Shown here in pieces: positions 20,385 to 27,760 of a stretch of 29,994 nt of DNA. Source of the stretch: a virus; IMG/VR virus record IMGVR_UViG_3300049255_000046, positions 1 to 29,994 of that record; one strand, 5' to 3'. The notes below the pieces were generated by a model, which saw nothing but the letters and a program-made list of their open reading frames with translations, had not been told where the DNA came from and ran no database searches. Both the position numbers and the translations under genes were made by a program. Each line of letters begins with the position of its first letter. The first letter of the stretch is position 1.

Positions 20385-21457
20385 GCTTAGTGGCACCTTT
20401 CTCGGTTTGGAATACTACAGGCCAAAACGGAATGAGCAACATGCTCCCGCAGCGCCCGCCCTACACACTTCCGATTACCGGGCCGATTTTCAGAGGCATC
20501 GGTGGCGTCGGCGGTGGAGGCGTCGGCGGTGGAGGCGTCGGCGGTGGAGGCGTCGGCGGTGGAGGCGTCGGCGGTGGAGGCGTCGGCGGTGGAGGCGTCG
20601 ATGGCATCGGTGGCAGCCCGCAGCAAAACCTACAATCAATCCTGCAAAACTACAGTTCGCCCAATCCGCTGCAGCCGTACTACATGTCCAACCCGACGAT
20701 GGGGCAGGCGACCTACGGCACGGCCGCGTCAATGGGCGCGGCGCAGTCGAGTGCGAATCCGTACTTGAGCGATCAACTCATGCAGGCGCTCTCGCCCGAC
20801 TCGACCATCGGCCAGATTTACTCGTCGTTCATGCCGCAAGCCGCGCAGGCCAATAACGCATTACAGAACCAACTTGCCGCGGCGGGTATCGTCGGCGGCG
20901 GGGCGATCGACGCGCAGAACCAACTGCAGGCCAATCTCTCCGCCTCGCTCGGTAACGCCCTTGCAGGCGCGATTCAAAACGCCCAGGGCAACATGCTACA
21001 GGGCAGCGAGTTCGGGTCGGGGCAGAACATGCAGCAGTCGCTTGCGAACGCGAACTTCTTGCAGCAGGCATTGGCGCAGAACGCGGGCTTCCAGCAGCAG
21101 ATGGGGCTTGCGAACATGCAGGCCGGGAACGATATGACCGTGCAGAACCTGCGCGATATTATCGGGCAGCAGAGTGCGAATACGCAGCTTGCCAACAACG
21201 CCCAGAACGCGCTTGCAAATGCGTTGCTCAATAACTACTACAACAACTTCAACGCCTTCCAGAACGTCAATTCTGCTGGCCTCAACGGCGGCATCGGCAT
21301 TACGCAGCAGGGGCTCAGTAACGCCGGGTCGCTCGGCAACATAGCCGCGAACGCCTACGGTATCAGCTCAAGCTCGCCCTTTGCGGGCCTGGGCTCGGCG
21401 CTTGGGTATGCGTTTGGCGGGGGCCAGGCGCAGCCCTCGACCGGGGGAGGCTTCTAG
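20381..21457 (+). CDS. Gln/Asn/Ala-rich ejection-type protein with GVGGG linker (358 aa)
   Basis: ATG 20381 overlaps the previous TGA. An N-terminal part (VAPFSVWNTTGQNGMSNMLP) is followed by six GVGGG pentapeptides encoded by a 15-bp tandem repeat, then a long Gln/Asn/Ala-rich helical domain (LQNQLAAAGIVGGGAIDAQNQLQANLSASLG...) and a Gly/Ser-rich C-terminus. The composition fits internal virion proteins. The Gly linker is likely flexible and of variable length. The next gene starts inside its stop (TAGTG). Confidence 0.65.
   Translation: MSLVAPFSVWNTTGQNGMSNMLPQRPPYTLPITGPIFRGIGGVGGGGVGGGGVGGGGVGGGGVGGGGVGGGGVDGIGGSPQQNLQSILQNYSSPNPLQPYYMSNPTMGQATYGTAASMGAAQSSANPYLSDQLMQALSPDSTIGQIYSSFMPQAAQANNALQNQLAAAGIVGGGAIDAQNQLQANLSASLGNALAGAIQNAQGNMLQGSEFGSGQNMQQSLANANFLQQALAQNAGFQQQMGLANMQAGNDMTVQNLRDIIGQQSANTQLANNAQNALANALLNNYYNNFNAFQNVNSAGLNGGIGITQQGLSNAGSLGNIAANAYGISSSSPFAGLGSALGYAFGGGQAQPSTGGGF
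20504..20593 (+). repeat. Six tandem 15-bp units coding for GVGGG
   Basis: The unit GGCGTCGGCGGTGGA is repeated six times without change (20504-20593), with a diverged seventh start. It is a multiple of three, so copy-number change keeps the reading frame. It also keeps the other frames open, which explains overlapping long open frames here. Confidence 0.95.
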
Positions 21458-22446
21458 TGCCCTGGCAGCAAGAGTCACCGTTGGGGGCGGCGGTCGGGTT
21501 CGCGGCGCAGTATTTGAACGCCAGGCAACAGCGCGAGCTTGAGCAGCGGCAAATGGCGCTCGAACAGCAAGAGGCGGCGCGGCAGAACGCCATGCTTGCC
21601 ATTGAGATGCAACGCGCGAAAGCGGACGAGGCGGAGAGTGCTGCGCGCATAAAGAATTACGAGATGGAGAATGCCCAGAATGCCGCGGATCGGGCATTCG
21701 AGTCAGGCCTGCAGTTGCCGAAAAATTGGGGATCAATGACGCCGCAGCAGCAAGTGGCCTATCTGCAAGTGCGGCAGAACGCGGCGCGCAAAGCCGGCGA
21801 TAAAGATGTCGTCAATGAAACGCAGTCGCAGATTAACAGCATTTCACTTGGCGATCAGCGGTTTGCGAACACGCAATACACGCTGCAGGGGCGTCTCCCG
21901 CTGGCCCAAGCGCAAACGGAAAACGCGAAGAACGCCTTCAATCATGCCATGGCGCTGTTGGATGCGCGCGGCAAGATCGCGTTGCAGGCGGCCTACGCGC
22001 GCGGCGGTGGTCGCGCGGCCGGGTCAAGCGCCTACATTAATGCGCTTAACGCGCTTTCGCGCACGCAATACAGCGAACAAGTTCGCGCGGCGCTCGATGA
22101 ATACAACCAGCAGATGCAGAACTACCGCGCGTCATTCGACACAAACGGCAACCCTACGATGGCCGAGCCGGCGGCACCGAACATTCAGGTGTCCGTGCCG
22201 GTCTATGTTCCTGGCCCGAACGGGCAGCCAATGGTCATCCATGTTCCGCAATCGCAGCCTCGGACCCCGGCCGCGCAGCCGAGGGCGCAGGCCGCCCCGC
22301 CTGCCCAGCCGCAGCAGGGCGGCAACTGGTTCGGTGACGCCATTCACAACGTCGAGCAGTTCTTTGGTTTCGGCGAAAAGACAAGGAATATCGGCGGCAC
22401 GATCTACTACAAGCACGCTGACGGGAAATGGTACACGTCGCCATGA
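21457..22446 (+). CDS. Internal virion / ejection-type protein (329 aa)
   Basis: GTG 21457 overlaps the previous TAG. The product begins MPWQQESPLGAAVGFAAQYL and has a long Gln/Glu/Ala coiled coil (NARQQRELEQRQMALEQQEAAR...), further helical parts, then Pro-rich sequence and a compact C-terminus (WFGDAIHNVEQFFGFGEKT...GGTIYYKHADGKWYTSP). This fits podovirus internal core proteins that follow the tail genes. ATGA overlap with the next gene. Confidence 0.6.
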   Translation: MPWQQESPLGAAVGFAAQYLNARQQRELEQRQMALEQQEAARQNAMLAIEMQRAKADEAESAARIKNYEMENAQNAADRAFESGLQLPKNWGSMTPQQQVAYLQVRQNAARKAGDKDVVNETQSQINSISLGDQRFANTQYTLQGRLPLAQAQTENAKNAFNHAMALLDARGKIALQAAYARGGGRAAGSSAYINALNALSRTQYSEQVRAALDEYNQQMQNYRASFDTNGNPTMAEPAAPNIQVSVPVYVPGPNGQPMVIHVPQSQPRTPAAQPRAQAAPPAQPQQGGNWFGDAIHNVEQFFGFGEKTRNIGGTIYYKHADGKWYTSP

Positions 22447-24998
22447 GCGGATTAACCGATGCGCAACTCAATGCGCTGGAGGCGGCGCATAACGGGCAGC
22501 ATGGGCTAACGGACGATCAGCTTAACGCCTTGCAGCGCACCCACCAGGCAGCGGACCAGCTGCGCGTGCAAAGGCAACAACTCCCAAGCAGTAGGGTCAT
22601 TGATCTCCTGAAGCGCCAGGGGCAACTCGCAATTAGTGATTCCATCAGTTTCGCGATGCAGCCGATGGGTAAGATCATTGATCTCCTGTCGCGCTCGGAT
22701 GAAGCGACCACGGCCGGAATCCGACACGGCCTCGGGGCGGGCTGGAATACCTTTTTGCATTCCGAGCCGCAAACGCAATATCAGCACGATACTGCGGAGA
22801 TTACGCGGCACATGATGAGGCTCACGCCGCAGCAGTATGCACAACTCCCGGGGTGGAAGCGCGGGAGCGCTGAGTTTGCAACGCAGACGTTAACCGACCC
22901 GATCACATACATAGACCCGCTTGTTAGTGGTGGGCGCGGCCTTGCGGTGCGCGCAGGAAAGTCGGCGCTGCCGATGCTCATGCGCGCGGCGGAAGCGGCA
23001 GAGAGATCGAGGCTCCCGGGGCTCGCGACGGCTACTGAGGCTGCGCGGCACTACGCGACCAAGGCGCATAACTTCATGACGGGCGGGGGCGAAAATGCCG
23101 CACATGCGCTGCGCGAGGAGGCGCTCCGTAACGGCCCTGCCGGTGTGGATAACTGGCGGCGGCTTTACTCGCTGCGCGGTGCCTCCGATGCGATGAGCGC
23201 TGATGTGGCAAACGCCCTGAGCACGGGGTTTAATCGCGCCATCGAGGGGCTCAATAGCCAGGAGCGGCTGTCGGTCTATCGCGCTATTCACAACGGAACG
23301 ATCGAGAGTCTCCCCGACAACCTCAAGAACGCAGCGAAGCAGATCGTTGCCTATGATCGTGCGATTCCGTACCTTGGTGGTTCGCAGGCTTTACGCAAGC
23401 AGATGCAGACGCTGTACGGCTACACGCTGCCAAAGGACTTGCAGCGGTTCGACATCGGCACTGCCTTCACGCCGAGCAAAGCGCGCGGCGTCGTGCGGAC
23501 GAACAATTTTTTAGAACAGCATATTCCGCTGCCGCATGAGGCGACCCCCGAAGAGATCGCGGCGCTTGAACGGAACTACACGACGTTCGCTCGACCCAAG
23601 CGAGATGCGGCTTCCACGCGCAATTTACAGTTTCAGCCGCGCCGTCCGACCGATCCCGACATGGAAAACCCCCTGACAATTAGCGACCCGAACCTCATCG
23701 AAGAACTCTTTCACGGGTCGTTCAAGCGTGCGGGCCGGCAGATTGCCGCAGCGGATTTGCAGCAGCAGGTAGCGCAACTCTTCGGCAACCCACGACAGCT
23801 CAACGCGCGCCTTGGGAACGTCACCCGCGAAGACCTCGAACGTGCGACGAAGCTGCGGACGAATAGTAACCACGCGGACCTTTCGCTGCCGGCGCGGCGC
23901 AAGGCTCCTGCCGTTCCGGCCGTTCCGGCACGGCAAGGGACGGCGACGGTGAATCGCTACGCCGACGTACCGAGCCATATCCGCAATATGTTCGTTGACC
24001 CCGGCAAGCCAATGGCCGGTAATGCTGCGGTTCAGCAGATTAACGACCTCTTGAAGGGTGCCTCGGATTTGTCGCGCTCGACCATGTTTTACAATCCGCT
24101 GCCTCACGCAATGCGGATCGGGTCATTACTTGCGCTCCATGCCCCCGAGGCGATCCCGAGCGCGCTCGGAAAGTTCCTTCGAGCGGGGGTGGGCTTTGCC
24201 TCACCCGAGCGGCAAGCGGAAATCTACGGGGCCGCGCGACATGCGGGCGCGACCGGACTCCCGAATGTCGAGCAGTCGCGGCTTGTGGACTTGCTCAATA
24301 AGGGCGGCCCGATCGGCAAGACGGCCGGTTTAGTTTACAACACCTCCGGCAAGATGTTGTGGGGATGGGACAACGCGGCAAAGGCGGCGCTCTACGAGCG
24401 CAACCTCAAGCAGTACGGCGACCCGCTCCTAGCGGCGTATCACACGCAACAATCGCTCGTGAACTACGAGCGGCCGTCGCAATTTATCGAGGGGGCTCGC
24501 ATGCTATCATCCTTCCCAACCTGGCGCGTGCGCATGCCGATGGCGGTGCTTAAAGGCATTGCCGAGCACCCTCGCAACGCCGCGATGCTTGCGCGTCTAA
24601 ATGGTGGAGCCTTGTTTGGGGCACCATTCTCAATGGACGGCGAGCAGCGCAAGATGTCTAGCTCTGCGCTCGGTGAGGCAGCGGAACTCGTGGATGACCC
24701 GCGCGCCTACGTTCGCGGTTCGCTTTCGCCGACGGGCAAGCTGGCCGCAAGTGCGCTAACTGCGCTCCTTGCCCACGGAAAGGGTGCCGACCCGCAGTAT
24801 TGGACCTACAACAAACCGGCCGGGCAATATATACTCAACGAGCTTCCAGTGCTAAATCAGATTCTTCCATACACGGGCTACGGAATGTTTTCAGGAACGC
24901 CGCAAGACCAGGCGCTTATGCAACTCCTGGGGATACAAACACTGCATCCGTTTGTTGCAAAGCATCATGCCCGACATCATCGTCGCAGGGTGCCATGA
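22443..24998 (+). CDS. Largest virion protein, probable DNA-ejection/internal core protein (851 aa)
   Basis: ATG 22443 overlaps the previous stop. The N-terminus carries two copies of an 18-residue motif: GLTDAQLNALEAAHNGQH and GLTDDQLNALQRTHQAAD. The rest is mostly helical; the C-terminal third resembles large ejection proteins of podoviruses (KMLWGWDNAAKAALYERNLK...AAYHTQQSLVNYERPSQFIEGARML). It ends with a His/Arg-rich tail (KHHARHHRRRVP). No lysozyme or polymerase motif was recognised. It probably forms the core or periplasmic conduit during DNA delivery. Confidence 0.65.
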   Translation: MSGLTDAQLNALEAAHNGQHGLTDDQLNALQRTHQAADQLRVQRQQLPSSRVIDLLKRQGQLAISDSISFAMQPMGKIIDLLSRSDEATTAGIRHGLGAGWNTFLHSEPQTQYQHDTAEITRHMMRLTPQQYAQLPGWKRGSAEFATQTLTDPITYIDPLVSGGRGLAVRAGKSALPMLMRAAEAAERSRLPGLATATEAARHYATKAHNFMTGGGENAAHALREEALRNGPAGVDNWRRLYSLRGASDAMSADVANALSTGFNRAIEGLNSQERLSVYRAIHNGTIESLPDNLKNAAKQIVAYDRAIPYLGGSQALRKQMQTLYGYTLPKDLQRFDIGTAFTPSKARGVVRTNNFLEQHIPLPHEATPEEIAALERNYTTFARPKRDAASTRNLQFQPRRPTDPDMENPLTISDPNLIEELFHGSFKRAGRQIAAADLQQQVAQLFGNPRQLNARLGNVTREDLERATKLRTNSNHADLSLPARRKAPAVPAVPARQGTATVNRYADVPSHIRNMFVDPGKPMAGNAAVQQINDLLKGASDLSRSTMFYNPLPHAMRIGSLLALHAPEAIPSALGKFLRAGVGFASPERQAEIYGAARHAGATGLPNVEQSRLVDLLNKGGPIGKTAGLVYNTSGKMLWGWDNAAKAALYERNLKQYGDPLLAAYHTQQSLVNYERPSQFIEGARMLSSFPTWRVRMPMAVLKGIAEHPRNAAMLARLNGGALFGAPFSMDGEQRKMSSSALGEAAELVDDPRAYVRGSLSPTGKLAASALTALLAHGKGADPQYWTYNKPAGQYILNELPVLNQILPYTGYGMFSGTPQDQALMQLLGIQTLHPFVAKHHARHHRRRVP

Positions 24999-25016
24999 CG
25001 GGAAGTGGGGGTACAA

Positions 25017-25271
25017 GTGAGTGATCCAAACTGGGAATGGCGCATTGCTTATCTTGAGCGGCAGGATGTCGATAAGGAAAAGCGCCTGCGGGAATTGGAG
25101 AGCCGATTAGACGTGTTTAGTACCAAGCTGGATACTCTTGCCGAGGATACCCTCGAAATCAAAGCGGTCGTCAAGCTCTGGGAGCACGATCGCTATAAGA
25201 ACCTTTGGGGCTTTCTCGTGACCGTGGTGGCGATTGTTGCCACAGGCTTAGTGGAACACTTTGTAAGGTAG
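25017..25271 (+). CDS. XhlA-like membrane-associated protein, holin-region (84 aa)
   Basis: GTG 25017 has GGGGG upstream. The product is a charged coiled coil (WRIAYLERQDVDKEKRLRELESRLDVFSTKLDTL) followed by one C-terminal TM segment (LWGFLVTVVAIVATGLVEHF), the layout of XhlA/haemolysin-type lysis accessory proteins. A nine-residue frame from ATG 24995 (overlapping the previous stop) ends right at this start and may deliver ribosomes. It sits with a second small membrane protein upstream of the lytic enzyme. Confidence 0.65.
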   Translation: MSDPNWEWRIAYLERQDVDKEKRLRELESRLDVFSTKLDTLAEDTLEIKAVVKLWEHDRYKNLWGFLVTVVAIVATGLVEHFVR

Positions 25272-25277
25272 GTACCT

Positions 25278-25487
25278 ATGACGCTCGGACGTTTTTCTTT
25301 TGACCCCAAGGCCCTAGCCGGCACGCTTGCTACGATCGCCGGCGTGGTCGTGCAGTACGCCCCGCAGGTAACCCCGCAACTCCCCGCCAGCTGGCAACAC
25401 GGCGCGGGAATCGTGGTTGCCGCAGCGGGCTTTATTCTTGCTATACTAGCTGAGAAACCAACCATCCAACCGAAAGGCAATCCATGA
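25278..25487 (+). CDS. Putative holin (69 aa, two membrane segments)
   Basis: ATG 25278 follows AGGTAGGT. Two hydrophobic stretches (LAGTLATIAGVVVQYA and AGIVVAAAGFILAILA) are separated by a short Pro-rich turn, with a polar end. Size, topology and proximity to the transglycosylase fit a holin that times membrane opening. Its TGA overlaps the next ATG. Confidence 0.65.
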   Translation: MTLGRFSFDPKALAGTLATIAGVVVQYAPQVTPQLPASWQHGAGIVVAAAGFILAILAEKPTIQPKGNP

Positions 25488-25648
25488 AAATCAACTTCGA
25501 ACTGATCGCGCAGATTCTCGCGAAGGCCGAAACTTTCCTGACCGGCTCACCCGTCACGATTCCCGTTGCCCCCGAGGTCGTCACGATTGATGGCGTCACG
25601 CTCAAAATCGCGCTTGGGGCCGACTCCGTTACCATTCAGAAGGTCTAG
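25484..25648 (+). CDS. Small protein of unknown role (54 aa)
   Basis: ATG 25484 overlaps the previous stop (ATGA). A short amphipathic helix (INFELIAQILAKAETFL) precedes beta-hairpin-like sequence (VTIPVAPEVVTIDGVTLKIAL...VTIQKV). No family recognised; position suggests a lysis- or virion-associated role. Confidence 0.6.
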   Translation: MKINFELIAQILAKAETFLTGSPVTIPVAPEVVTIDGVTLKIALGADSVTIQKV

Positions 25649-25651
25649 CGT

Positions 25652-25984
25652 ATGGCAACGGTCGTAAACGGAATTCTCTCGGGCGGCGGTGGCGAGAGCC
25701 TTTCAAGCACGGGCGGAAGCAGCACGATCACCGTTGCGGCCGGAGCCGGCACGACGGTCCTCAAGGCATCTGCAGGGCGTCTCGTGCAGGTGCTCGTCAC
25801 GACGGCCGGCACGACCTCCCTCACCATCTACGATAACGCTTCGACCGGAAGCGGCACGATCATCGGCATTACGCCCCCGACGACTACCGTGGGTCAGGTC
25901 ATCGTGTTTAATACTCCCGCCGTTAACGGTATCACCGCCGTCGGCGCGGCGGGCTCCCCGGCCGTCACGGCGAGCATCTACTAA
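25652..25984 (+). CDS. Small beta-rich virion-type protein (110 aa)
   Basis: ATG 25652, 3 bp after the previous stop. Gly/Ser/Thr/Ala/Val-rich beta sequence: STITVAAGAGTTVLKASAGRLVQVLVTTAGTTSLTIYDNAST... This 'GRLVQVLVTTAGT..LTIYDNAS..SGT' pattern occurs in small decoration or tail-associated phage proteins. Function not established. Its stop overlaps the next ATG (TAATG). Confidence 0.6.
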   Translation: MATVVNGILSGGGGESLSSTGGSSTITVAAGAGTTVLKASAGRLVQVLVTTAGTTSLTIYDNASTGSGTIIGITPPTTTVGQVIVFNTPAVNGITAVGAAGSPAVTASIY

Positions 25985-26181
25985 TGGCAAAGCATTGGAT
26001 CAAGAGCGCGATTAAGCGCCCAGGCGCGTTCAAGCGCAAGGCGAAGGCCGCGAAGATGTCGGTCGAGGCATTCGCACGCAAAGAGCGACGCGCACCAGGC
26101 AAACTCGGGAAGCAAGCTCGCCTTGCTCTCACACTGAAGGGCTTCCGTAAGGGTGGCCGCATACGAAAGGGACGCCGATGA
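25984..26181 (+). CDS. Very basic small protein (65 aa)
   Basis: ATG 25984 overlaps the previous stop. It begins MAKHWIKSAIKRPGAFKRKAK and ends KLGKQARLALTLKGFRKGG..., rich in Lys and Arg. The 'WI..AIK.PGA..' start and 'LG..A.LA.TLK.F' end form a pattern found in many phage genomes as a short basic protein of unknown role. It could bind packaged DNA. ATGA overlap with the next gene. Confidence 0.65.
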   Translation: MAKHWIKSAIKRPGAFKRKAKAAKMSVEAFARKERRAPGKLGKQARLALTLKGFRKGGRIRKGRR

Positions 26182-26372
26182 AGAAACGACTCGGACAGAT
26201 GTCCGACCCCTCGGGCGATGATCGCAAGGTGAAGGGACGCCTGGGAGACCAGAGTCACGACGAATGCTCGCGTAAGAAGGGGTCCAAAGGGTCCAAGGGG
26301 CGCAAGGGCAAGATGCTAAAGGCCCTTGCGCACCATCGTGCAGGGAAGCGTAAGGGCGGTCGTCGCGCATGA
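26178..26372 (+). CDS. Very basic small protein (64 aa)
   Basis: ATG 26178 overlaps the previous stop. The product begins MKKRLGQMSDPSGDDRKVKG and has a GSKGSKGRKGK stretch and a basic tail (RAGKRKGGRRA). It is low complexity and probably disordered. Together with the preceding gene it makes a pair of polycationic proteins upstream of the lytic enzyme. No family recognised. Confidence 0.6.
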   Translation: MKKRLGQMSDPSGDDRKVKGRLGDQSHDECSRKKGSKGSKGRKGKMLKALAHHRAGKRKGGRRA

Positions 26373-26839
26373 GGGATGGAATCTCGGGCGATCCGGTGCC
26401 GGAGAGCTATCCCTATTCCTCCGCGACCAACACGGCCGCCAACGGCCACGACTTCTTCCCGATGGTCGCCTACGCGATATTCTGGCAAGAATCAATTGGA
26501 GGCGAAGTGGCGGGCAACTGGATTGCCTCAACGGTGGTCAGCCCGGACGGCGGCCACGGCTTGGGACAACTCACCTCGTCCTGGCCTGAAAATTGGGAAA
26601 ACCCCTACGCCAATGCCGACTACGCCGTGGTGCATTTCATGTTACCGGCTTATCAGTATTGGCGTAACTCCTTGCAGGGGCCGGACCTCGTGCGGGCGAT
26701 TGCGGCAAGCTACAACGCCGGTCTAGGCAACGCGATTGCGGGACATGCACGCGGCGACCTAGACAAATATACGACGGACAACTACGCCGCTCGCGCCCTG
26801 GTCAGTTATCAGCGCCTGCTTAACGGCGAGCAACTGTAG
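26369..26839 (+). CDS. Lytic transglycosylase-type endolysin (SLT fold)
   Basis: 156 aa; ATG 26369 overlaps the previous stop. SLT-like signature: catalytic Glu in FWQESIGG (E41), GHGLGQLTSSWP (residues 63-74) and AASYNAGLGNA (112-122). These enzymes cleave peptidoglycan glycan strands. There is no signal peptide, so it needs the holin or is virion-delivered. It is the last gene of the rightward block; its end overlaps the leftward gene by 20 bp. Confidence 0.85.
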   Translation: MRDGISGDPVPESYPYSSATNTAANGHDFFPMVAYAIFWQESIGGEVAGNWIASTVVSPDGGHGLGQLTSSWPENWENPYANADYAVVHFMLPAYQYWRNSLQGPDLVRAIAASYNAGLGNAIAGHARGDLDKYTTDNYAARALVSYQRLLNGEQL

Positions 26840-27047
26840 CCTCGTAGCGCGGGCACAAGCCGATATGCTGCCGAAAGGCGGCGACCGGATCGGCCCAATC
26901 AAGGTAGGAGTAGGTCTTGCCGCAGCCGCAGCAGACAAGGGTCTCTTTACGCGAGGCGGCCGTGTCGGGTTTCTTCATCGGTAGGGTTTCCCATAGCGCG
27001 GGGAAGGTGTATTCGGGTGCTGCTGTCATGGTCCCGCGTGTACCCAT
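26820..27047 (-). CDS. Zinc-finger-like small protein (69-75 aa)
   Basis: ATG 27047, or ATG 27029 (MTAAPEYTF). The C-terminal part holds CCGCGKTYSYLDWADPVAAFRQHIGLC, a C2HC-like spacing (CxxC ... H-x3-C). It is the last gene of the leftward block and overlaps the transglycosylase tail to tail. Function unknown, probably nucleic-acid or protein binding. Confidence 0.55.
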   Translation of the reverse strand: MGTRGTMTAAPEYTFPALWETLPMKKPDTAASRKETLVCCGCGKTYSYLDWADPVAAFRQHIGLCPRYEATVARR

Positions 27048-27056
27048 GACGAGCGT

Positions 27057-27191
27057 TTATTGTACGTTGCGGGCGGTCCCATTGTCGTTGCCGTCGTCCT
27101 CGTCCTCCCAGAATATCCGCAGGCAGCCCTTGCAGTAGATGTCGTCCCCAAGGATGGGTTCCTTGTGGCAGCGCAGGCACAGGCGCGTCAT
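27057..27191 (-). CDS. Small four-cysteine protein (44 aa)
   Basis: ATG 27191 overlaps the previous gene's stop. The product begins MTRLCLRCHKEPILGDDIYC and has a CxxC-x11-CxxC zinc knuckle (C5, C8, C20, C23), then an acidic tail (WEDEDDGNDNG). It belongs to the same general type as the tiny zinc proteins at 4479-4894. The acidic end could mimic DNA or bind a basic partner. Confidence 0.6.
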   Translation of the reverse strand: MTRLCLRCHKEPILGDDIYCKGCLRIFWEDEDDGNDNGTARNVQ

Positions 27192-27286
27192 TCGTCCTCA
27201 TTGCGCACAACGATGAGCGCCCACACCACCGCGAAGATGACAAGCGGGGTCGCAACGCCGAGGAAATAGACGAGCACGGGGTTCAT
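27188..27286 (-). CDS. Tiny single-pass membrane protein (32 aa)
   Basis: ATG 27286 has AAGGAGA at 6-nt spacing and overlaps the resolvase stop. MNPVLVYFLGVATPLVIFAV... is one TM helix with a charged C-terminus (VVRNEDE). It is coupled at both ends, which supports translation. Role unknown. Confidence 0.6.
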   Translation of the reverse strand: MNPVLVYFLGVATPLVIFAVVWALIVVRNEDE

Positions 27287-27687
27287 GCAGTTCTCCTTCG
27301 GAACTTCTGGCGGACGAGGGGGCCGGTTGCGCGCACGGTTACGCGCACACGTTCGGGACCGTCGTCGAGGTACTTCTCGATCGTGAGTTTGCGGATGCAA
27401 CGATCATCCGGGTAGACCGGGCCGATCATACCGTCGAGGATGCACTTGGGGAACGAGTCGATGTCACCGCGCGAATTGAACACGTCGATGCTCACGTGCG
27501 CGCCGAGCGGGTGGGTCCAACGCGCCAAGAGCACGGCGGCCTCCGCAAGTGATCGAATCCGGGCCTGATACTCGCGCGCCTCGGCGGACTTGAGCGCCTT
27601 GCCGGCAACGTGCCGATAGACCCGGTTATTAAGGCAGGGCCTTCCGGTGATCGTGAAGGCGACGCTTGGATTGTCGTCAGCCTTCAC
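27283..27687 (-). CDS. RusA-like Holliday junction resolvase
   Basis: 134 aa. The acidic core matches RusA: R73-G-D75-I-D77 with K81, then D85, and Y92-P-D94-D95 followed by a basic strand (RCIRKLTIEK). RusA dimers cut four-way junctions in pairs; phages use them to resolve recombination or packaging intermediates. Start is GTG 27687, whose GTGA overlaps the stop of a 22-aa frame. The ribosome site is weak. The resolvase probably works with the Cas4-like nuclease and SSB-like protein. Confidence 0.82.
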   Translation of the reverse strand: MKADDNPSVAFTITGRPCLNNRVYRHVAGKALKSAEAREYQARIRSLAEAAVLLARWTHPLGAHVSIDVFNSRGDIDSFPKCILDGMIGPVYPDDRCIRKLTIEKYLDDGPERVRVTVRATGPLVRQKFRRRTA

Positions 27688-27752
27688 GAGAGCCGGAAGT
27701 TCACGTTGTGCCCGCAGATGCGCCGGAAGCTCGATATCCTTCTTCTCATCAT
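27684..27752 (-). CDS. Very short frame between DUF6745-type gene and resolvase (22 aa, tentative)
   Basis: ATGATG (27752-27747) reads MMRRRISSFRRICGHNVNFR... to TGA overlapping the resolvase GTG. No clear ribosome site. Likely a coupling frame if anything. Confidence 0.28.
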   Translation of the reverse strand: MMRRRISSFRRICGHNVNFRLS

Positions 27753-27760
27753 CTCGCGAT

